The notes under the pieces are model-generated. The model did no database searches, was not told the DNA's origin, and saw only the letters and a program-made list of their open reading frames with translations. A stretch of DNA of 64,000 nucleotides from Fibrobacter sp. UBA4297 (GTDB lineage Bacteria; Fibrobacterota; Fibrobacteria; Fibrobacterales; Fibrobacteraceae), in assembly GCF_002394865.1 (NCBI RefSeq), contig NZ_DGUZ01000021.1, forward strand, positions 40,872 to 104,871, written 5' to 3'. Positions 40,553 to 49,642 of the stretch are shown here, in pieces. The translations under genes were made by a program, and so were the position numbers. Every line of letters starts with the position of its first letter. Within the stretch, counting starts at the first letter, position 1.

Positions 40553-41260
40553 ATGAATTTGTTCAATCGTCCCATTTTACCCTTTTTTGTTGTTGCCGCA
40601 CTTTTTGACGTGTTTTTGGCAGGGTGTCTCGACGCCCCCGACTACCCAGAAACGGCCAGGCCCGTTGAATCCATCAACATTATGGTTCAACAAGGAAACA
40701 ACGAATTCACGACAACCCTCAAAGTCAACCCAACCGATTCCGCAACGATCAAGGCAAGCGTCATTCCCGAAAAATTCCAGGAAGATCTCAATTTTGAATG
40801 GCTACACACCGGCAATAACGGAGACACTTCGCTCATGCTCGGGCAATTCTATACATTCTACCCGCAAAGAGGCGGAAGCGCAGTCCCAAACAAACTGATT
40901 ACTACAGACAGAGAAGGGAACAAGCAGATTCAAAATTTCATGGTTGTCATCAACACGCCTCCAGTCCTTGCCGATACAACAATCCCAGCCAATGGCGATA
41001 CGCTTTACGGCGCATTGGAATCCGCATTTTTATTCGAATGGATGAGTCTGGACTTAGATTTAGCCAATGGTGATACGCTATTCCACATTCTAGAAATTGA
41101 CAGCATTCAATACGATGTCGGAACTCTTTTACAAGTCAAGCAATCTGGTTTCAAACCTGGCGAGCACAAATTCCGCATCATCGTTCGGGATCTCTATGGA
41201 GACACAGATACGCTCTCCTATAAAAAATTCTTTGTCTTCGATACGCTGGAGGCAAAATGA
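40553..41260 (+). CDS. Lipoprotein 1 of a five-gene envelope operon (PKD-like plus PANG module)
   Basis: 235 residues. The lipobox is LAGC. A first beta-sandwich region (about 40-130) contains FEWLHTGNNGD, like a PKD/Ig-type fold. It is followed by VINTPPVLADTTIPANGDTLYG...FLFEWMS. The same order, a PKD-like unit, then N-P-x-L, then PAN, then a Trp, occurs in the next two proteins. Its stop overlaps the next start by 4 bp (ATGA). It appears to be the shortest member of a paralogous trio. No named family recognised. Confidence 0.7.
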   Translation: MNLFNRPILPFFVVAALFDVFLAGCLDAPDYPETARPVESINIMVQQGNNEFTTTLKVNPTDSATIKASVIPEKFQEDLNFEWLHTGNNGDTSLMLGQFYTFYPQRGGSAVPNKLITTDREGNKQIQNFMVVINTPPVLADTTIPANGDTLYGALESAFLFEWMSLDLDLANGDTLFHILEIDSIQYDVGTLLQVKQSGFKPGEHKFRIIVRDLYGDTDTLSYKKFFVFDTLEAK

Positions 41261-42828
41261 ATTTCATAAAGTTATTCATCATAGCAGTTACAGCAAGTTT
41301 TTTTCAGTCATGCTTCAATTCCGACGATTACATTTTCAACGAATCCGAAGCCACAGATATTAAGATACAAGCTACTCTTGCAAAGTCTCTTATCGAAACA
41401 AACGAGAACGTCAAAGCAGACACATTCCACATCAACGACACCATCTTTTTCCTCACTAGAATTAATCCGAACAAAATCATCAAAGTCCAGGATTATCACT
41501 GGCTCATGGATGACAAATATTGCTCGTCAGAATACAACTTCAAAAAACAAGTTAGCGAACCCGGCTATCATAAATTCAAATTCATCCTCAAGGACTTTTT
41601 CGGCGACATGCACTACGATTCCCTTGAAATCTGGGTTGCCGACAATCCCGTTTTAAACGACAGTGCATTTACGCCCGCCAACGGGACACAAGCCATAGAC
41701 CCATTCGAAGCGATATACTTCACATGGAGCGCAAAGACGCCGGGAATCAAACTTTCACACCATTACCGTTTTGTATTGAGCGAACAAAGTTACGCAAACG
41801 AGGAATCAACTTTCAAGAGAATAGATACCATTTTAAACGAGCCTTATTTCGTATATCACCACAAACTAAATCCTCTAAAAAAATACAATTGGTCTGTTCA
41901 GGCTTTCAATGAATACAATCTAGTTTCTGCGCAGACAATTAAAAGCTCTTTTTTCACCAAAGGCATTCCAGGCGAGGGTTCGTTACAGGCCACAATAAAT
42001 ATCGGATTAGCGCCAGCATCACCCTTTCATTTGACTCTACAAGACAAAGATAATACGCAAAAGCATTTCGACTACAACTTCACATTGTCATCATTGAACA
42101 GTTCTTTTACACTAGATGAAATTCCGGCAGGGAAATACCAGTTAACAATTTTGTCAGACTACACTGACTTCGGGCAGTTACAAAAAGACATTGTTATAAG
42201 AGATGGATTTGTAACAACGGTTAATGACCTCAAGCTACTAGATTCCATACCGCCTAGAATAACATCTTTAACTGGGCACGACACGCTTGACTTTAAGGAT
42301 TCGCTTCGCTTTGTCATTAAAGACGGCGCTAAATCAATTATAAATTCATCATTAAACGCCATTCTTGATAACGAAACAGTTCTTGAAAAGATCTACCAAG
42401 ATAGCATTCTAACGGTTATCCTTAAAGAGACTGACAAAAGTTGGGCGTACCGCATTCTCACCATTTCTGCTTCAGACGGAAGTAAGAATATCAACAACAA
42501 GTCATTCTATATCTTCCCAAGCATAATTTGGTTTAAAACAAACAACGACACAACTGTTACAAGCGATGACACGATCAAGCTATTTATACGAGACGATAAT
42601 CCGTATGGTTTTACCGCTGACTCGCTAAAATTCTTCAATGTTTCGACAAATACGCCTATCGTTGCAGCTGCAGCTTCAGGCAACAAGCAATTCAGCGCAG
42701 TAATTTCAGCAAATTATTTTGAACCCGAACAGACGATAAGATCAACCGTTGTTTACAGCAACGGTCTAAAACAAAGTAAGAATTGGAAACTACGAGTGGA
42801 ATTCAAGGCAACAAAGGAGGAAGAATAA
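41257..42828 (+). CDS. Lipoprotein 2 of the five-gene envelope operon
   Basis: 523 residues. The lipobox is FQSC. The module order is PKD-like (about 35-125; DYHWLMDDKYC, FKFILKDFFGDMHYDSLEIWV), PANG/FN3-like (NPVLNDSAFTPANGT...IYFTWS), a carboxypeptidase-regulatory-like beta domain (GSLQATINIGL to GKYQLTILSD), then SIPPRITSLTGHDTLDFKDSLRF and a final Ig-like unit. It is a longer paralogue of the preceding lipoprotein. AT-rich. It overlaps the genes on both sides by 1-4 bp, which points to a stoichiometric complex. Confidence 0.7.
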   Translation: MNFIKLFIIAVTASFFQSCFNSDDYIFNESEATDIKIQATLAKSLIETNENVKADTFHINDTIFFLTRINPNKIIKVQDYHWLMDDKYCSSEYNFKKQVSEPGYHKFKFILKDFFGDMHYDSLEIWVADNPVLNDSAFTPANGTQAIDPFEAIYFTWSAKTPGIKLSHHYRFVLSEQSYANEESTFKRIDTILNEPYFVYHHKLNPLKKYNWSVQAFNEYNLVSAQTIKSSFFTKGIPGEGSLQATINIGLAPASPFHLTLQDKDNTQKHFDYNFTLSSLNSSFTLDEIPAGKYQLTILSDYTDFGQLQKDIVIRDGFVTTVNDLKLLDSIPPRITSLTGHDTLDFKDSLRFVIKDGAKSIINSSLNAILDNETVLEKIYQDSILTVILKETDKSWAYRILTISASDGSKNINNKSFYIFPSIIWFKTNNDTTVTSDDTIKLFIRDDNPYGFTADSLKFFNVSTNTPIVAAAASGNKQFSAVISANYFEPEQTIRSTVVYSNGLKQSKNWKLRVEFKATKEEE

Positions 42829-44210
42829 TGAAATTCAAATTTCTCCAATTATTAGCAGCATCAACAGCCGCAATATTTCTTTCTTGCTCCGATTCCGAAA
42901 TTCAATCTTCGGATGTTCCAGAAATAACCCAATCCATTTTTATCGTTCCTGAAAATTATTACGGCGAACCCTACGCGTCACATTATTTGCCTTCTGACAA
43001 ATTCTATGTCAATGTCAACGCCAAAATAAAGATTTGCGGCATCTACGCAATCAACGGCGAATATGTAACAACCGACAAGGCGACGCCCTATTACATCTCG
43101 CACAAATGGACTATAGACAATGACGAATCCACTTCATCCGCAGTCTATTACAGTTTTGACAAAGCTGGAATTCACGAAGTCACATTTGAGACCTTAGATC
43201 ATTTGGGCGACACACTAAGCACACACGCTACGATTTACGTGAACACCCCCGCCAAGGTTGCGCTTCAATCTCCCGCAAACAATTACAATCAAGTTGACGG
43301 AGCAAACAAAAACGGTACAGAACTTTCGTGGAACGTCACAGGCATTGACCCTTGGGAAACCGCTTACTGCACTGTTTACGCAAGTTATGACTATGAGTCG
43401 GTCTGGGAATCTACTCTTGGAAATTTAGATTGTTCTGAATCCGCAAATTTGATTGGAGAGCTAGACGCCATCATCACAGAAAAAGGGGACACCATCGATC
43501 ACCGAACCGAGCCTTCGACAATTTACTGGGGCGTTCAAGCTACGACAAAAAATGAAAGAGGACACGAAGAACACGCCTACAGTGAAGTGTTCAATTTTTC
43601 AACAAAGTTAAAGAATAACGGGGAAGCAATCCTTGAATTACCGATAGTCTGTCAATTCAGTCCATTTTCGGAAAAATCCAAATTGTCAGGCGTGATAGTT
43701 TCTTCATCAGGCGATACGCTTTCTAGTTTTATAAGCTACACAGGGAGCATACTTATCAAGAAAGCATTACAACCAGAATCCAACATTAAAGTTATAGTCT
43801 GCGACGAAGGCCGTACTGAATTCGGTTGTGATTCACTAGTAATTGATTTGGCTCCGAATACAAAAAACATCAAGGATACGTTGTTTTTACAAGACAAAAT
43901 AAAACCAAACACAGTTCCAGTAAAAACAGATCTTTCTTCTTCAGATTCTATACAATTTTTCATTCTCGACAACGGTTCCGGAGTCAATGCATCGAAAATT
44001 CAAGTTATCCTAAACGCAGACACACTCAAGTCTACATTCAACAACAACATTGTGACATTTGCAAACAAGTGCGGTAAGGATTGCAACCTCTCCATAAGCA
44101 CTGAAGATTACGCGCGAAACAAGACCCCAGATGTTTATTGGAAAATCAAGGTCAATGGATCCGCAACACAAATTTCAGGGCCATTTACCAAATCTGTGGA
44201 GGGAAACTAA
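42828..44210 (+). CDS. Lipoprotein 3 of the five-gene envelope operon
   Basis: 460 residues from ATG 42828, which overlaps the upstream stop (TAATG) and has AAAGGAGG seven bases before it. The lipobox is FLSC. The same modules appear: HKWTIDNDE...FETLDHLGDTLS, VNTPAKVALQSPAN, LSWNV, a middle beta domain, then DKIKPNTVPVKTDLSSSDSIQFF. Extra cysteines (CGKDC, CDEGRTEFGCD) suggest disulfides. Third paralogue of the trio. Function unknown. Confidence 0.7.
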   Translation: MKFKFLQLLAASTAAIFLSCSDSEIQSSDVPEITQSIFIVPENYYGEPYASHYLPSDKFYVNVNAKIKICGIYAINGEYVTTDKATPYYISHKWTIDNDESTSSAVYYSFDKAGIHEVTFETLDHLGDTLSTHATIYVNTPAKVALQSPANNYNQVDGANKNGTELSWNVTGIDPWETAYCTVYASYDYESVWESTLGNLDCSESANLIGELDAIITEKGDTIDHRTEPSTIYWGVQATTKNERGHEEHAYSEVFNFSTKLKNNGEAILELPIVCQFSPFSEKSKLSGVIVSSSGDTLSSFISYTGSILIKKALQPESNIKVIVCDEGRTEFGCDSLVIDLAPNTKNIKDTLFLQDKIKPNTVPVKTDLSSSDSIQFFILDNGSGVNASKIQVILNADTLKSTFNNNIVTFANKCGKDCNLSISTEDYARNKTPDVYWKIKVNGSATQISGPFTKSVEGN

Positions 44211-44845
44211 TGTCCTTTAGGAAAGCCTCCGCTGCCATAATAGTTTTGCTACTAACAATTTGCAACAACATTTTTGCACAACAAAAAATGCGCTATTTGC
44301 AAATTTCCACAAATCCATCCACAGTCGATTTATACACAAATACGATTGTCCCCGATTTTGCAGACAAGCCTGATTACGTATCCCCCGCCTTCATTCCTAT
44401 TCCCGAAGGTAAGGATACACTTACGGTTTCTTTTTTCCATCCGGATTATGCGGATACAACGATAAATATTGCGCTTGCGCTAAACGACACTTCTTTTATC
44501 ATCGTCGCTTTACGTCAAAGTTTTGACGACGAAGAAATATCCAACAAGCACGACATGCTAAAGCACAGGAACAGGCGCATTCTCGGTGGGTACTTCAAGT
44601 GGGCATCGATTGTGCCATTTACTATCAGTGGAGTTTCTGCAATAGCCTCGCTTTACAACATTAGCAAGGCAAAAGACCATAAAAAAGCAATGGAAAACAC
44701 GCGCTTTTTAAATGAACGCTACAACGCCCACATGCGTAAATTTGTCGATCACCGCGAAAGCGCGAAGACCGCTAAAACGGTATCAGGAATATTTTTCGTC
44801 ACAGGTTTAGCATTCCTCACCGCAGGATTCGTCCTTTCATTTTAG
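44210..44845 (+). CDS. PEGA-like protein with a C-terminal two-helix membrane hairpin
   Basis: 211 residues from ATG 44210 (overlapping the upstream stop). A signal peptide (1-22) leads to a short beta domain resembling PEGA (LQISTNPSTVDLYTN...IPIPEGKDTLTVSFFHPDYAD). Two hydrophobic segments (about 125-145 and 187-209) flank a charged helix of about 40 residues. The next gene product ends with the same TM-helix-TM layout, so the two are probably related partners. The PEGA call is tentative. Confidence 0.62.
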   Translation: MSFRKASAAIIVLLLTICNNIFAQQKMRYLQISTNPSTVDLYTNTIVPDFADKPDYVSPAFIPIPEGKDTLTVSFFHPDYADTTINIALALNDTSFIIVALRQSFDDEEISNKHDMLKHRNRRILGGYFKWASIVPFTISGVSAIASLYNISKAKDHKKAMENTRFLNERYNAHMRKFVDHRESAKTAKTVSGIFFVTGLAFLTAGFVLSF

Positions 44846-44852
44846 GTAAATT

Positions 44853-46427
44853 ATGAAAAAGATTTTCTTACTGCTAGCATTCGCTTTAACCGCCGCCTTC
44901 GCCGACCCCGAAGGGATATTTGTCGACGTAGAATTACTTTCGGGGACACGCCAGCGTGCAAGGCTCATGGGCATAGACAATGACACCGTAAGCCTTGGCG
45001 GTTACATCCAGAACAAGTTCACCATCGTCAAAATTGCAAAAAAGCAATTCAAGCGAATTGTAGACGAGAAAGGCATCGACCTGTTGGCAAGCTCCTCTAG
45101 TGCAAAGCTCGCACCGATTTCAAGTGCGGCGGTATCATCGTCAAGCGCTAAAGTAGCACATATTTCAAGCTCGTCCATTGCAAACTCAGCCACATCGAGT
45201 TCTTTGGCCGCAAAGACAACCGAAAAACCAGCAACAAAGCCCGTCAAGACAGTACTTGTCGCCTACACCGCAGAAGGTATTGACCAATCCGTTGCCGACC
45301 AGTTTACAGGCCTTACCGCAAGACTCCTAATGGAATCTGGCGAAAATCCGCATGTCATCCGCAAAAGCGATATCAACAACTGTAATGACAACATTTGCAT
45401 GCAGAACCAGCTGGCCGCCTATGGTTTCAGGTCTATATACTCAGGCGAAATCGTGCAAGACATCAAGACCGACAGCCTGACGCTAAATCTCACCCACGCC
45501 TTTTTCGAAGATTCACTCCCGATGCTGCACAGGTCCAGCGTAAAAGTTTCGCGCACCGCAGCATTTAGCGATGCCATTACGAACAACAAACTAAAGAACC
45601 AGTTACTCGACGCTCAAGGCAAGGATGTCATAAAAACAAAGAAAGGACGCTCTTACATTCACATAGAGACGGACCCTGACGGTGCAACGATTTCCCGCAC
45701 CAACAAAGATGCCATTTGCAAATCACCATGCACTTTCGTCACAACCGATACAGCAAAATTTACGCTTCACGCCTATTGGAACGTCGACAGGCATCTGTGG
45801 GGAGCAAGCACCAGCGTCCTCCCGCTCCCAGGCGACACCGTCTACGTTTCGCTCAAGCTCAAGCGCGTTTCTCCCGAAATAAGAATCCTAACATTCCCTG
45901 AAGGCGCCAACGTTTACAAGGCAAGCGCACCGATTACCAAACGCTCCAAGGCAATCGCCAAGACTCCCGAAAAAATCCCGGTTTACAACATGGGCATGGA
46001 CAGCCTACTCATCCGCAGGGCCGGTTATCGCGATACACTCATCAATTTCTTTGTCGCACCGGTTTCACAAATCGACTTAAGCATCAACCTAGAAAAGCTG
46101 ACGGACTTTGACGAAATTGAAAAACAGAACAAATGGTTGCACGACAAAAAAATGCAAACGCTTGGCGAAGCTTTCATTGGAGGCGCCGCAGGAACAGTCC
46201 TCATAGGAGCACTGATGATGTATTTTGCGCATCTGGATTATAGCGATGCAGACGACATCAAAAAAGAACTCAAGATTCCAGGAGCCGTCAAAGGCGAAAA
46301 CTATAAGAACAAAGTCAAAGAGAACAAGAAACTCGTAGATCAGGGCGACAACAAAGCTATTGCAGGCGGCATTTTACTCGGTACAGGCGCCGCCCTCCTC
46401 GGTGTCGGACTTTACTTCTATTTTTAA
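44853..46427 (+). CDS. Multi-domain PEGA protein with a Ser-rich linker and membrane hairpin
   Basis: 524 residues. A signal peptide (1-17) precedes a small beta domain (about 20-75; GTRQRARLMGIDNDTVSLGG) and a Ser/Ala linker (about 77-125). Next comes a TolB-N/CsgG-like domain (about 130-230) with the CNDNICMQNQLAAYGFRSIYSGEI pattern split by two cysteines. Two PEGA-type repeats follow (SYIHIETDPDGATI and IRILTFPEGANVY), and the end is a TM-helix-TM hairpin (about 445-465 and 503-524). Last gene of the operon that begins at 40553. A role in assembling or anchoring the lipoprotein trio is inferred. Confidence 0.65.
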   Translation: MKKIFLLLAFALTAAFADPEGIFVDVELLSGTRQRARLMGIDNDTVSLGGYIQNKFTIVKIAKKQFKRIVDEKGIDLLASSSSAKLAPISSAAVSSSSAKVAHISSSSIANSATSSSLAAKTTEKPATKPVKTVLVAYTAEGIDQSVADQFTGLTARLLMESGENPHVIRKSDINNCNDNICMQNQLAAYGFRSIYSGEIVQDIKTDSLTLNLTHAFFEDSLPMLHRSSVKVSRTAAFSDAITNNKLKNQLLDAQGKDVIKTKKGRSYIHIETDPDGATISRTNKDAICKSPCTFVTTDTAKFTLHAYWNVDRHLWGASTSVLPLPGDTVYVSLKLKRVSPEIRILTFPEGANVYKASAPITKRSKAIAKTPEKIPVYNMGMDSLLIRRAGYRDTLINFFVAPVSQIDLSINLEKLTDFDEIEKQNKWLHDKKMQTLGEAFIGGAAGTVLIGALMMYFAHLDYSDADDIKKELKIPGAVKGENYKNKVKENKKLVDQGDNKAIAGGILLGTGAALLGVGLYFYF

Positions 46428-46432
46428 TTTTC

Positions 46433-46440
46433 TAAATTTG
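46433..46440 (+). promoter_or_regulatory. -7 box TAAATTTG, leaderless-type promoter of the DedA gene
   Basis: Exact TAnnTTTG match, then TCCCA, then ATG 46446. It lies just after the stop codon of the preceding operon. Confidence 0.6.
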
Positions 46441-46445
46441 TCCCA

Positions 46446-47198
46446 ATGAAAAACACAGTTATCAAAACAACCATTGCTTTAGCACTCCTCTTTACCGCAT
46501 TTTCACTCGCAGCCGATACAACATCTGTAGACACTGCAGCCGCAGTCGCAAACGCCGCCGACACCGCAAAATCGACAGGGATTTACAACCAGATTATCGA
46601 CTGGTACAACGAAAACTTGAACTACGGAACGATTACGCTTTTGATGGCCATTGAAAGCTCGTTTATTCCATTCCCATCGGAACTCGTTGTGCCGCCCGCC
46701 GCTTACAAAGCACTCCAGCCAGGTTCCGGCCTCAATATCGCACTCATCGTATTCTTTGCAACGCTCGGCGCTTTGATTGGTGCTTACGTCAACTACTACC
46801 TCGCAAAGATTCTCGGACGCCCGATTATATACAAGTTTGCCGATAGCCGACTCGGTCACTTTTTGCTGCTCGACGTTGAAAAGGTCGAAAAAGCAGAAAA
46901 CTATTTCCGCGAACACGGCGCCATCTCGACTTTCGTCGGTCGCCTCATCACCGTCATCCGCCAGCTGATTTCGATTCCGGCAGGCCTTGCAAAGATGAAA
47001 CTCGCCCCATTCACCCTTTACACGTTCCTCGGCGCCGCCATCTGGAACTGCGTCCTTGCACTGCTCGGCTATTTTGCCCATGGCCAGAAGGACATCATCG
47101 AGAAGTACAACTCCGAACTCGCCATCGCGCTGCTCGGCTTCGGTGTACTCTTCATCGGTTACATGGTCTGGAACGCCATGAAGCCAAAGAAAAAGTGA
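46446..47198 (+). CDS. DedA-family (VTT domain) membrane protein
   Basis: 250 residues, polytopic. The core motifs are AIESSFIPFPSELVVPPAAY, GALIGAYVNYYLAKILGRP and FVGRLITVIRQLISIPAGLAKM with conserved Arg and Pro residues. DedA proteins act in lipid-carrier or phospholipid flipping and membrane homeostasis. Unusually it starts with a signal-peptide-like segment (1-22) and an Ala/Asp/Thr-rich stretch before the first family helix. Its own leaderless-type promoter box suggests it is transcribed separately. Confidence 0.9.
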   Translation: MKNTVIKTTIALALLFTAFSLAADTTSVDTAAAVANAADTAKSTGIYNQIIDWYNENLNYGTITLLMAIESSFIPFPSELVVPPAAYKALQPGSGLNIALIVFFATLGALIGAYVNYYLAKILGRPIIYKFADSRLGHFLLLDVEKVEKAENYFREHGAISTFVGRLITVIRQLISIPAGLAKMKLAPFTLYTFLGAAIWNCVLALLGYFAHGQKDIIEKYNSELAIALLGFGVLFIGYMVWNAMKPKKK

Positions 47199-47202
47199 GG
47201 GC

Positions 47203-47307
47203 AGTCATTAGTTGTTAGTCATTAGTTGTTAGTCGTTAGTAATCAGTTTTAAGTTTGGCGCTTTCAGCGCACTTATATAACTAATGACCAACGACCATTG
47301 ACCAATG
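47203..47307. repeat. Large two-armed heptamer array
   Basis: Left arm from 47203: AGTCATT, AGTTGTT, AGTCATT, AGTTGTT, AGTCGTT, AGTAATC, AGTTTTA. A small GCGC-TTTCA-GCGC hairpin lies near 47259-47271. Right arm from 47280: ACTAATG, ACCAACG, ACCATTG, ACCAATG, the reversed motif. It fills the gap between two convergent genes and reaches the stop of the MORN-type gene. Confidence 0.88.
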
Positions 47308-47308
47308 G

Positions 47309-47929
47309 CTAAAAATCACAATTCTTGACGCAGCGGTTGTCTTTAAATTCGGCTTCGAAAACGACTTTTCCAAAGGTGTAGCGGTGGTAAGTTCCATTGC
47401 GGATGCCGCGGACAAAATTCATGTCCTCTTCTATTTGGCCCAAGTCGTTAAACGATTTATAGACTCCGTGAATCTGCCCATTTTCGTAAGGAATCTGGCG
47501 ACGAAGCTTACCCTTCTCGTCCCAAGTCTCCGAAACGCCATTCAGAATGCCGTGACGATACGTTTCGCGGCTTTTTCTGTGGCCATTTTCGAAATAGACG
47601 ATGCTAAAGCCCTCTTCTTCGCCGTCCAGATAGCCAACTGTTTCGCGCAAATTTCCATTTTCGTCGTACGAACGTAAAACACCATCTAACTTGCCATCCC
47701 TATACGGAGCTTCAACAGCTAATTTCCCGTTCGGATGGTAAGAAAGTGCCACGCCCTCGCGCACATCTGTTCCCTTTTTGACCGTGTAAACTCGAGCCAC
47801 ACGCCCGTCATCATACATCGTCCGGACCGTATCAAGCGCAACTTCAGTGGACTTCGGCGCCGCAAAGGCAGATATTGCAGTGCCACTCATCACGATACAC
47901 GCTAAAAATGTAAAAAAACGCTTCTCCAT
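47309..47929 (-). CDS. Exported MORN/YwqK-type repeat protein
   Basis: 206 residues from ATG 47929. A signal peptide (about 1-24, ending AFA) is followed by six or more repeats of about 22 residues of the type YHPNGKLAVEAPYRDGKLDGV / YDENGNLRETVGYLDGEEEG. These are the MORN-2 variant found in YwqK-like proteins. Their biological role is not settled. Two cysteines end the protein (CVKNC). No toxin partner is apparent. The upstream context TACATTAT six bases before ATG loosely fits the leaderless box. Confidence 0.8.
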   Translation of the reverse strand: MEKRFFTFLACIVMSGTAISAFAAPKSTEVALDTVRTMYDDGRVARVYTVKKGTDVREGVALSYHPNGKLAVEAPYRDGKLDGVLRSYDENGNLRETVGYLDGEEEGFSIVYFENGHRKSRETYRHGILNGVSETWDEKGKLRRQIPYENGQIHGVYKSFNDLGQIEEDMNFVRGIRNGTYHRYTFGKVVFEAEFKDNRCVKNCDF

Positions 47930-47979
47930 TGCTTTATAATGTAGCATAATCCATTCAGATTATGTATTTTGTGAGCGTC

Positions 47980-49485
47980 ATGAACGTTACATTTTTAAAT
48001 CCCCCCTTCCACCCGATGTTCAGTCGGGAATCTAGATCTCCGTGTGTTACGAAGTCCAGTACTCTTTACTGGCCGATGTTTTTGAGCTATGCAGCTGGTG
48101 TATGCGAAGCCGACGGTAATGAAATTCAACTCATTGACAGCCCCGCCATGGAACTCGACTTGCCCCAGACGCTCGAGGGCATCAAGAAATTCGGCCCGGA
48201 ACTCGTTATTTGCAGCACGAGCACCCCAAGCATTTTGAATGACCTCAAGGTGGTCCACGCCATCAAGCAAGAAATGCCGAACGTGAAGGTGGCCATCATG
48301 GGTACGCACGCGACCGCAGAGCCGCTCGAATCCATGGAAATGGAACCGTCTTTGGACTACGTTGTAATTGGCGAAGCCGACTACACCTGTAGGAACCTCG
48401 TCCGCGCCCTCCGTGGCGATGGCGCTCCCGTCGGTCAGTTTGCAGGTCTTGCCTACCGCACCGCAGAAGGCAAGGTGGACTTCCAGCCCGAAGGCCCGAA
48501 GATCGAAAACCTGAACGAAATTCCGTGGGTTTCCAAGGTCTATCGCAAGCACCTCTACAGCTGCTACAAGAAGTATTTCTACGGCGCAAACCTGAACCCG
48601 CTTATCGTGATTCTCAGTGGCCGCGGATGCCCGAACCACTGCAGCTACTGCGTGATTCCGCAGACGCTCAACGGCCACAAGTTCCGCCGCCGCGACCCGA
48701 AGGACGTTGTCGATGAACTCCAGTACATCAAGGAAAACTTCGAAGATTTAGGCGAGGTTTTCTTTGAAGACGATACGTTTACGGCAAGCCACGAACACGT
48801 GCGCCAGATTTGCAACTTGATTCTCGAACGCAATCTCAAGATTACGTGGAGTTGCAACGCCCGCGCCGATGTGCCGCTGGACTTGCTCAAGCTCATGAAG
48901 AAGGCCGGTGGTCGCGAAATGTGCGTGGGCTTTGAAAGCGCCTCCCCCGAGGTTCTCGAAAAGATTCACAAGGGCGTGAAGAACACCGATAAGGCTATTG
49001 AATTTACGAAGAATGCCCGCAAGGCAGGACTCCTCGTTCACGGTTGCTTCATGGTCGGTAACCCGGGCGACACGCCGGAAACGCTCCGCATGACGCTCGA
49101 CTACGCCAAGAAGCTGAACCCGAACACTGCCCAGTTCTACCCCATCATGGCATACCCTGGCACCGAAGCTTACAAGGAAGCTCTCGCCAGTGGCGCTTTG
49201 AAGTCGAAGGATTACAGCCAGTGGCTCGACAAAGACGGTTTCCACCGTACTACGATCCAGCGCGGCGAACTCACAAGCCAGGCCCTCGTGGACTTCTGCG
49301 ACAAGGCCCGCCGTGAATTCTACTTGCGTCCGAGCTACATCATTCGTCAGGGCATCATGGCCATCAAGAACCCGCGTGAACGTTACCGCGTTCTCCGTGG
49401 ATTCGGCACGCTCGTGAAGCACCTGTTTAGGAAGCATGGTGAACTCGCCCCGGTCGCAAGACAGGCTCCGACTAATAAGCAGTAG
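47980..49485 (+). CDS. B12-binding-domain radical SAM enzyme
   Basis: 501 residues. An N-terminal cobalamin-binding-type domain (1 to about 150; FLSYAAGVCEADG, IMGTHATAEP, VIGEADYTC) precedes a radical SAM core with the cluster motif C217-x3-C221-x2-C224 (GCPNHCSYC). EVFFEDDTFT, CVGFESASPEVL and FMVGNPGDTPETL are typical of the lipid/hopanoid-related class of B12 radical SAM proteins. It probably methylates or rearranges an unreactive carbon; the substrate is unknown. ATG 47980 is preferred to 47962 because the B12 domain normally begins here (VTFLNPPF) and TATTTTGT precedes it. Confidence 0.85.
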   Translation: MNVTFLNPPFHPMFSRESRSPCVTKSSTLYWPMFLSYAAGVCEADGNEIQLIDSPAMELDLPQTLEGIKKFGPELVICSTSTPSILNDLKVVHAIKQEMPNVKVAIMGTHATAEPLESMEMEPSLDYVVIGEADYTCRNLVRALRGDGAPVGQFAGLAYRTAEGKVDFQPEGPKIENLNEIPWVSKVYRKHLYSCYKKYFYGANLNPLIVILSGRGCPNHCSYCVIPQTLNGHKFRRRDPKDVVDELQYIKENFEDLGEVFFEDDTFTASHEHVRQICNLILERNLKITWSCNARADVPLDLLKLMKKAGGREMCVGFESASPEVLEKIHKGVKNTDKAIEFTKNARKAGLLVHGCFMVGNPGDTPETLRMTLDYAKKLNPNTAQFYPIMAYPGTEAYKEALASGALKSKDYSQWLDKDGFHRTTIQRGELTSQALVDFCDKARREFYLRPSYIIRQGIMAIKNPRERYRVLRGFGTLVKHLFRKHGELAPVARQAPTNKQ

Positions 49486-49529
49486 AGGGAACCCCGAGGT
49501 TTCCCTCTAGACTCCCTTCCTTGGAATCA

Positions 49530-49572
49530 TACGTCATTCTGAGAGGCGAATAGCCTCGAAGAATCCAGTTAA
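49530..49572. repeat. Dispersed CTGGATTCTTCG / TCATTCTGAG element
   Basis: Read on the minus strand, ACTGGATTCTTCG...CTCAGAATGACG has the same ends as the element near 22751 and in mutY. Internal GAGGCTATTCGCCTC is palindromic. Confidence 0.7.
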
Positions 49573-49582
49573 ATTTCAAAAG

Positions 49583-49611
49583 CGACTCGCAATAATGCGG
49601 GTCGTTTTTTT
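49583..49611 (+). terminator. Terminator downstream of the radical SAM gene
   Basis: A 9-bp stem (49583-49591 with 49596-49604, one G-T pair) with an ATAA loop and seven T. About 100 bp beyond the stop codon. Confidence 0.9.
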
Positions 49612-49642
49612 ACACAAAACAGAGCGACACAACGCCCTCACT

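Noticed and set aside
47203..47307. A CRISPR-like repeat array
   Set aside because: The period is 7 bp with no spacers and no cas genes are present.
47309..47929. A toxin-antitoxin pair based on the YwqK-like MORN protein
   Set aside because: It has a signal peptide and no partner gene; the antitoxin label on such proteins is a weak annotation tradition.
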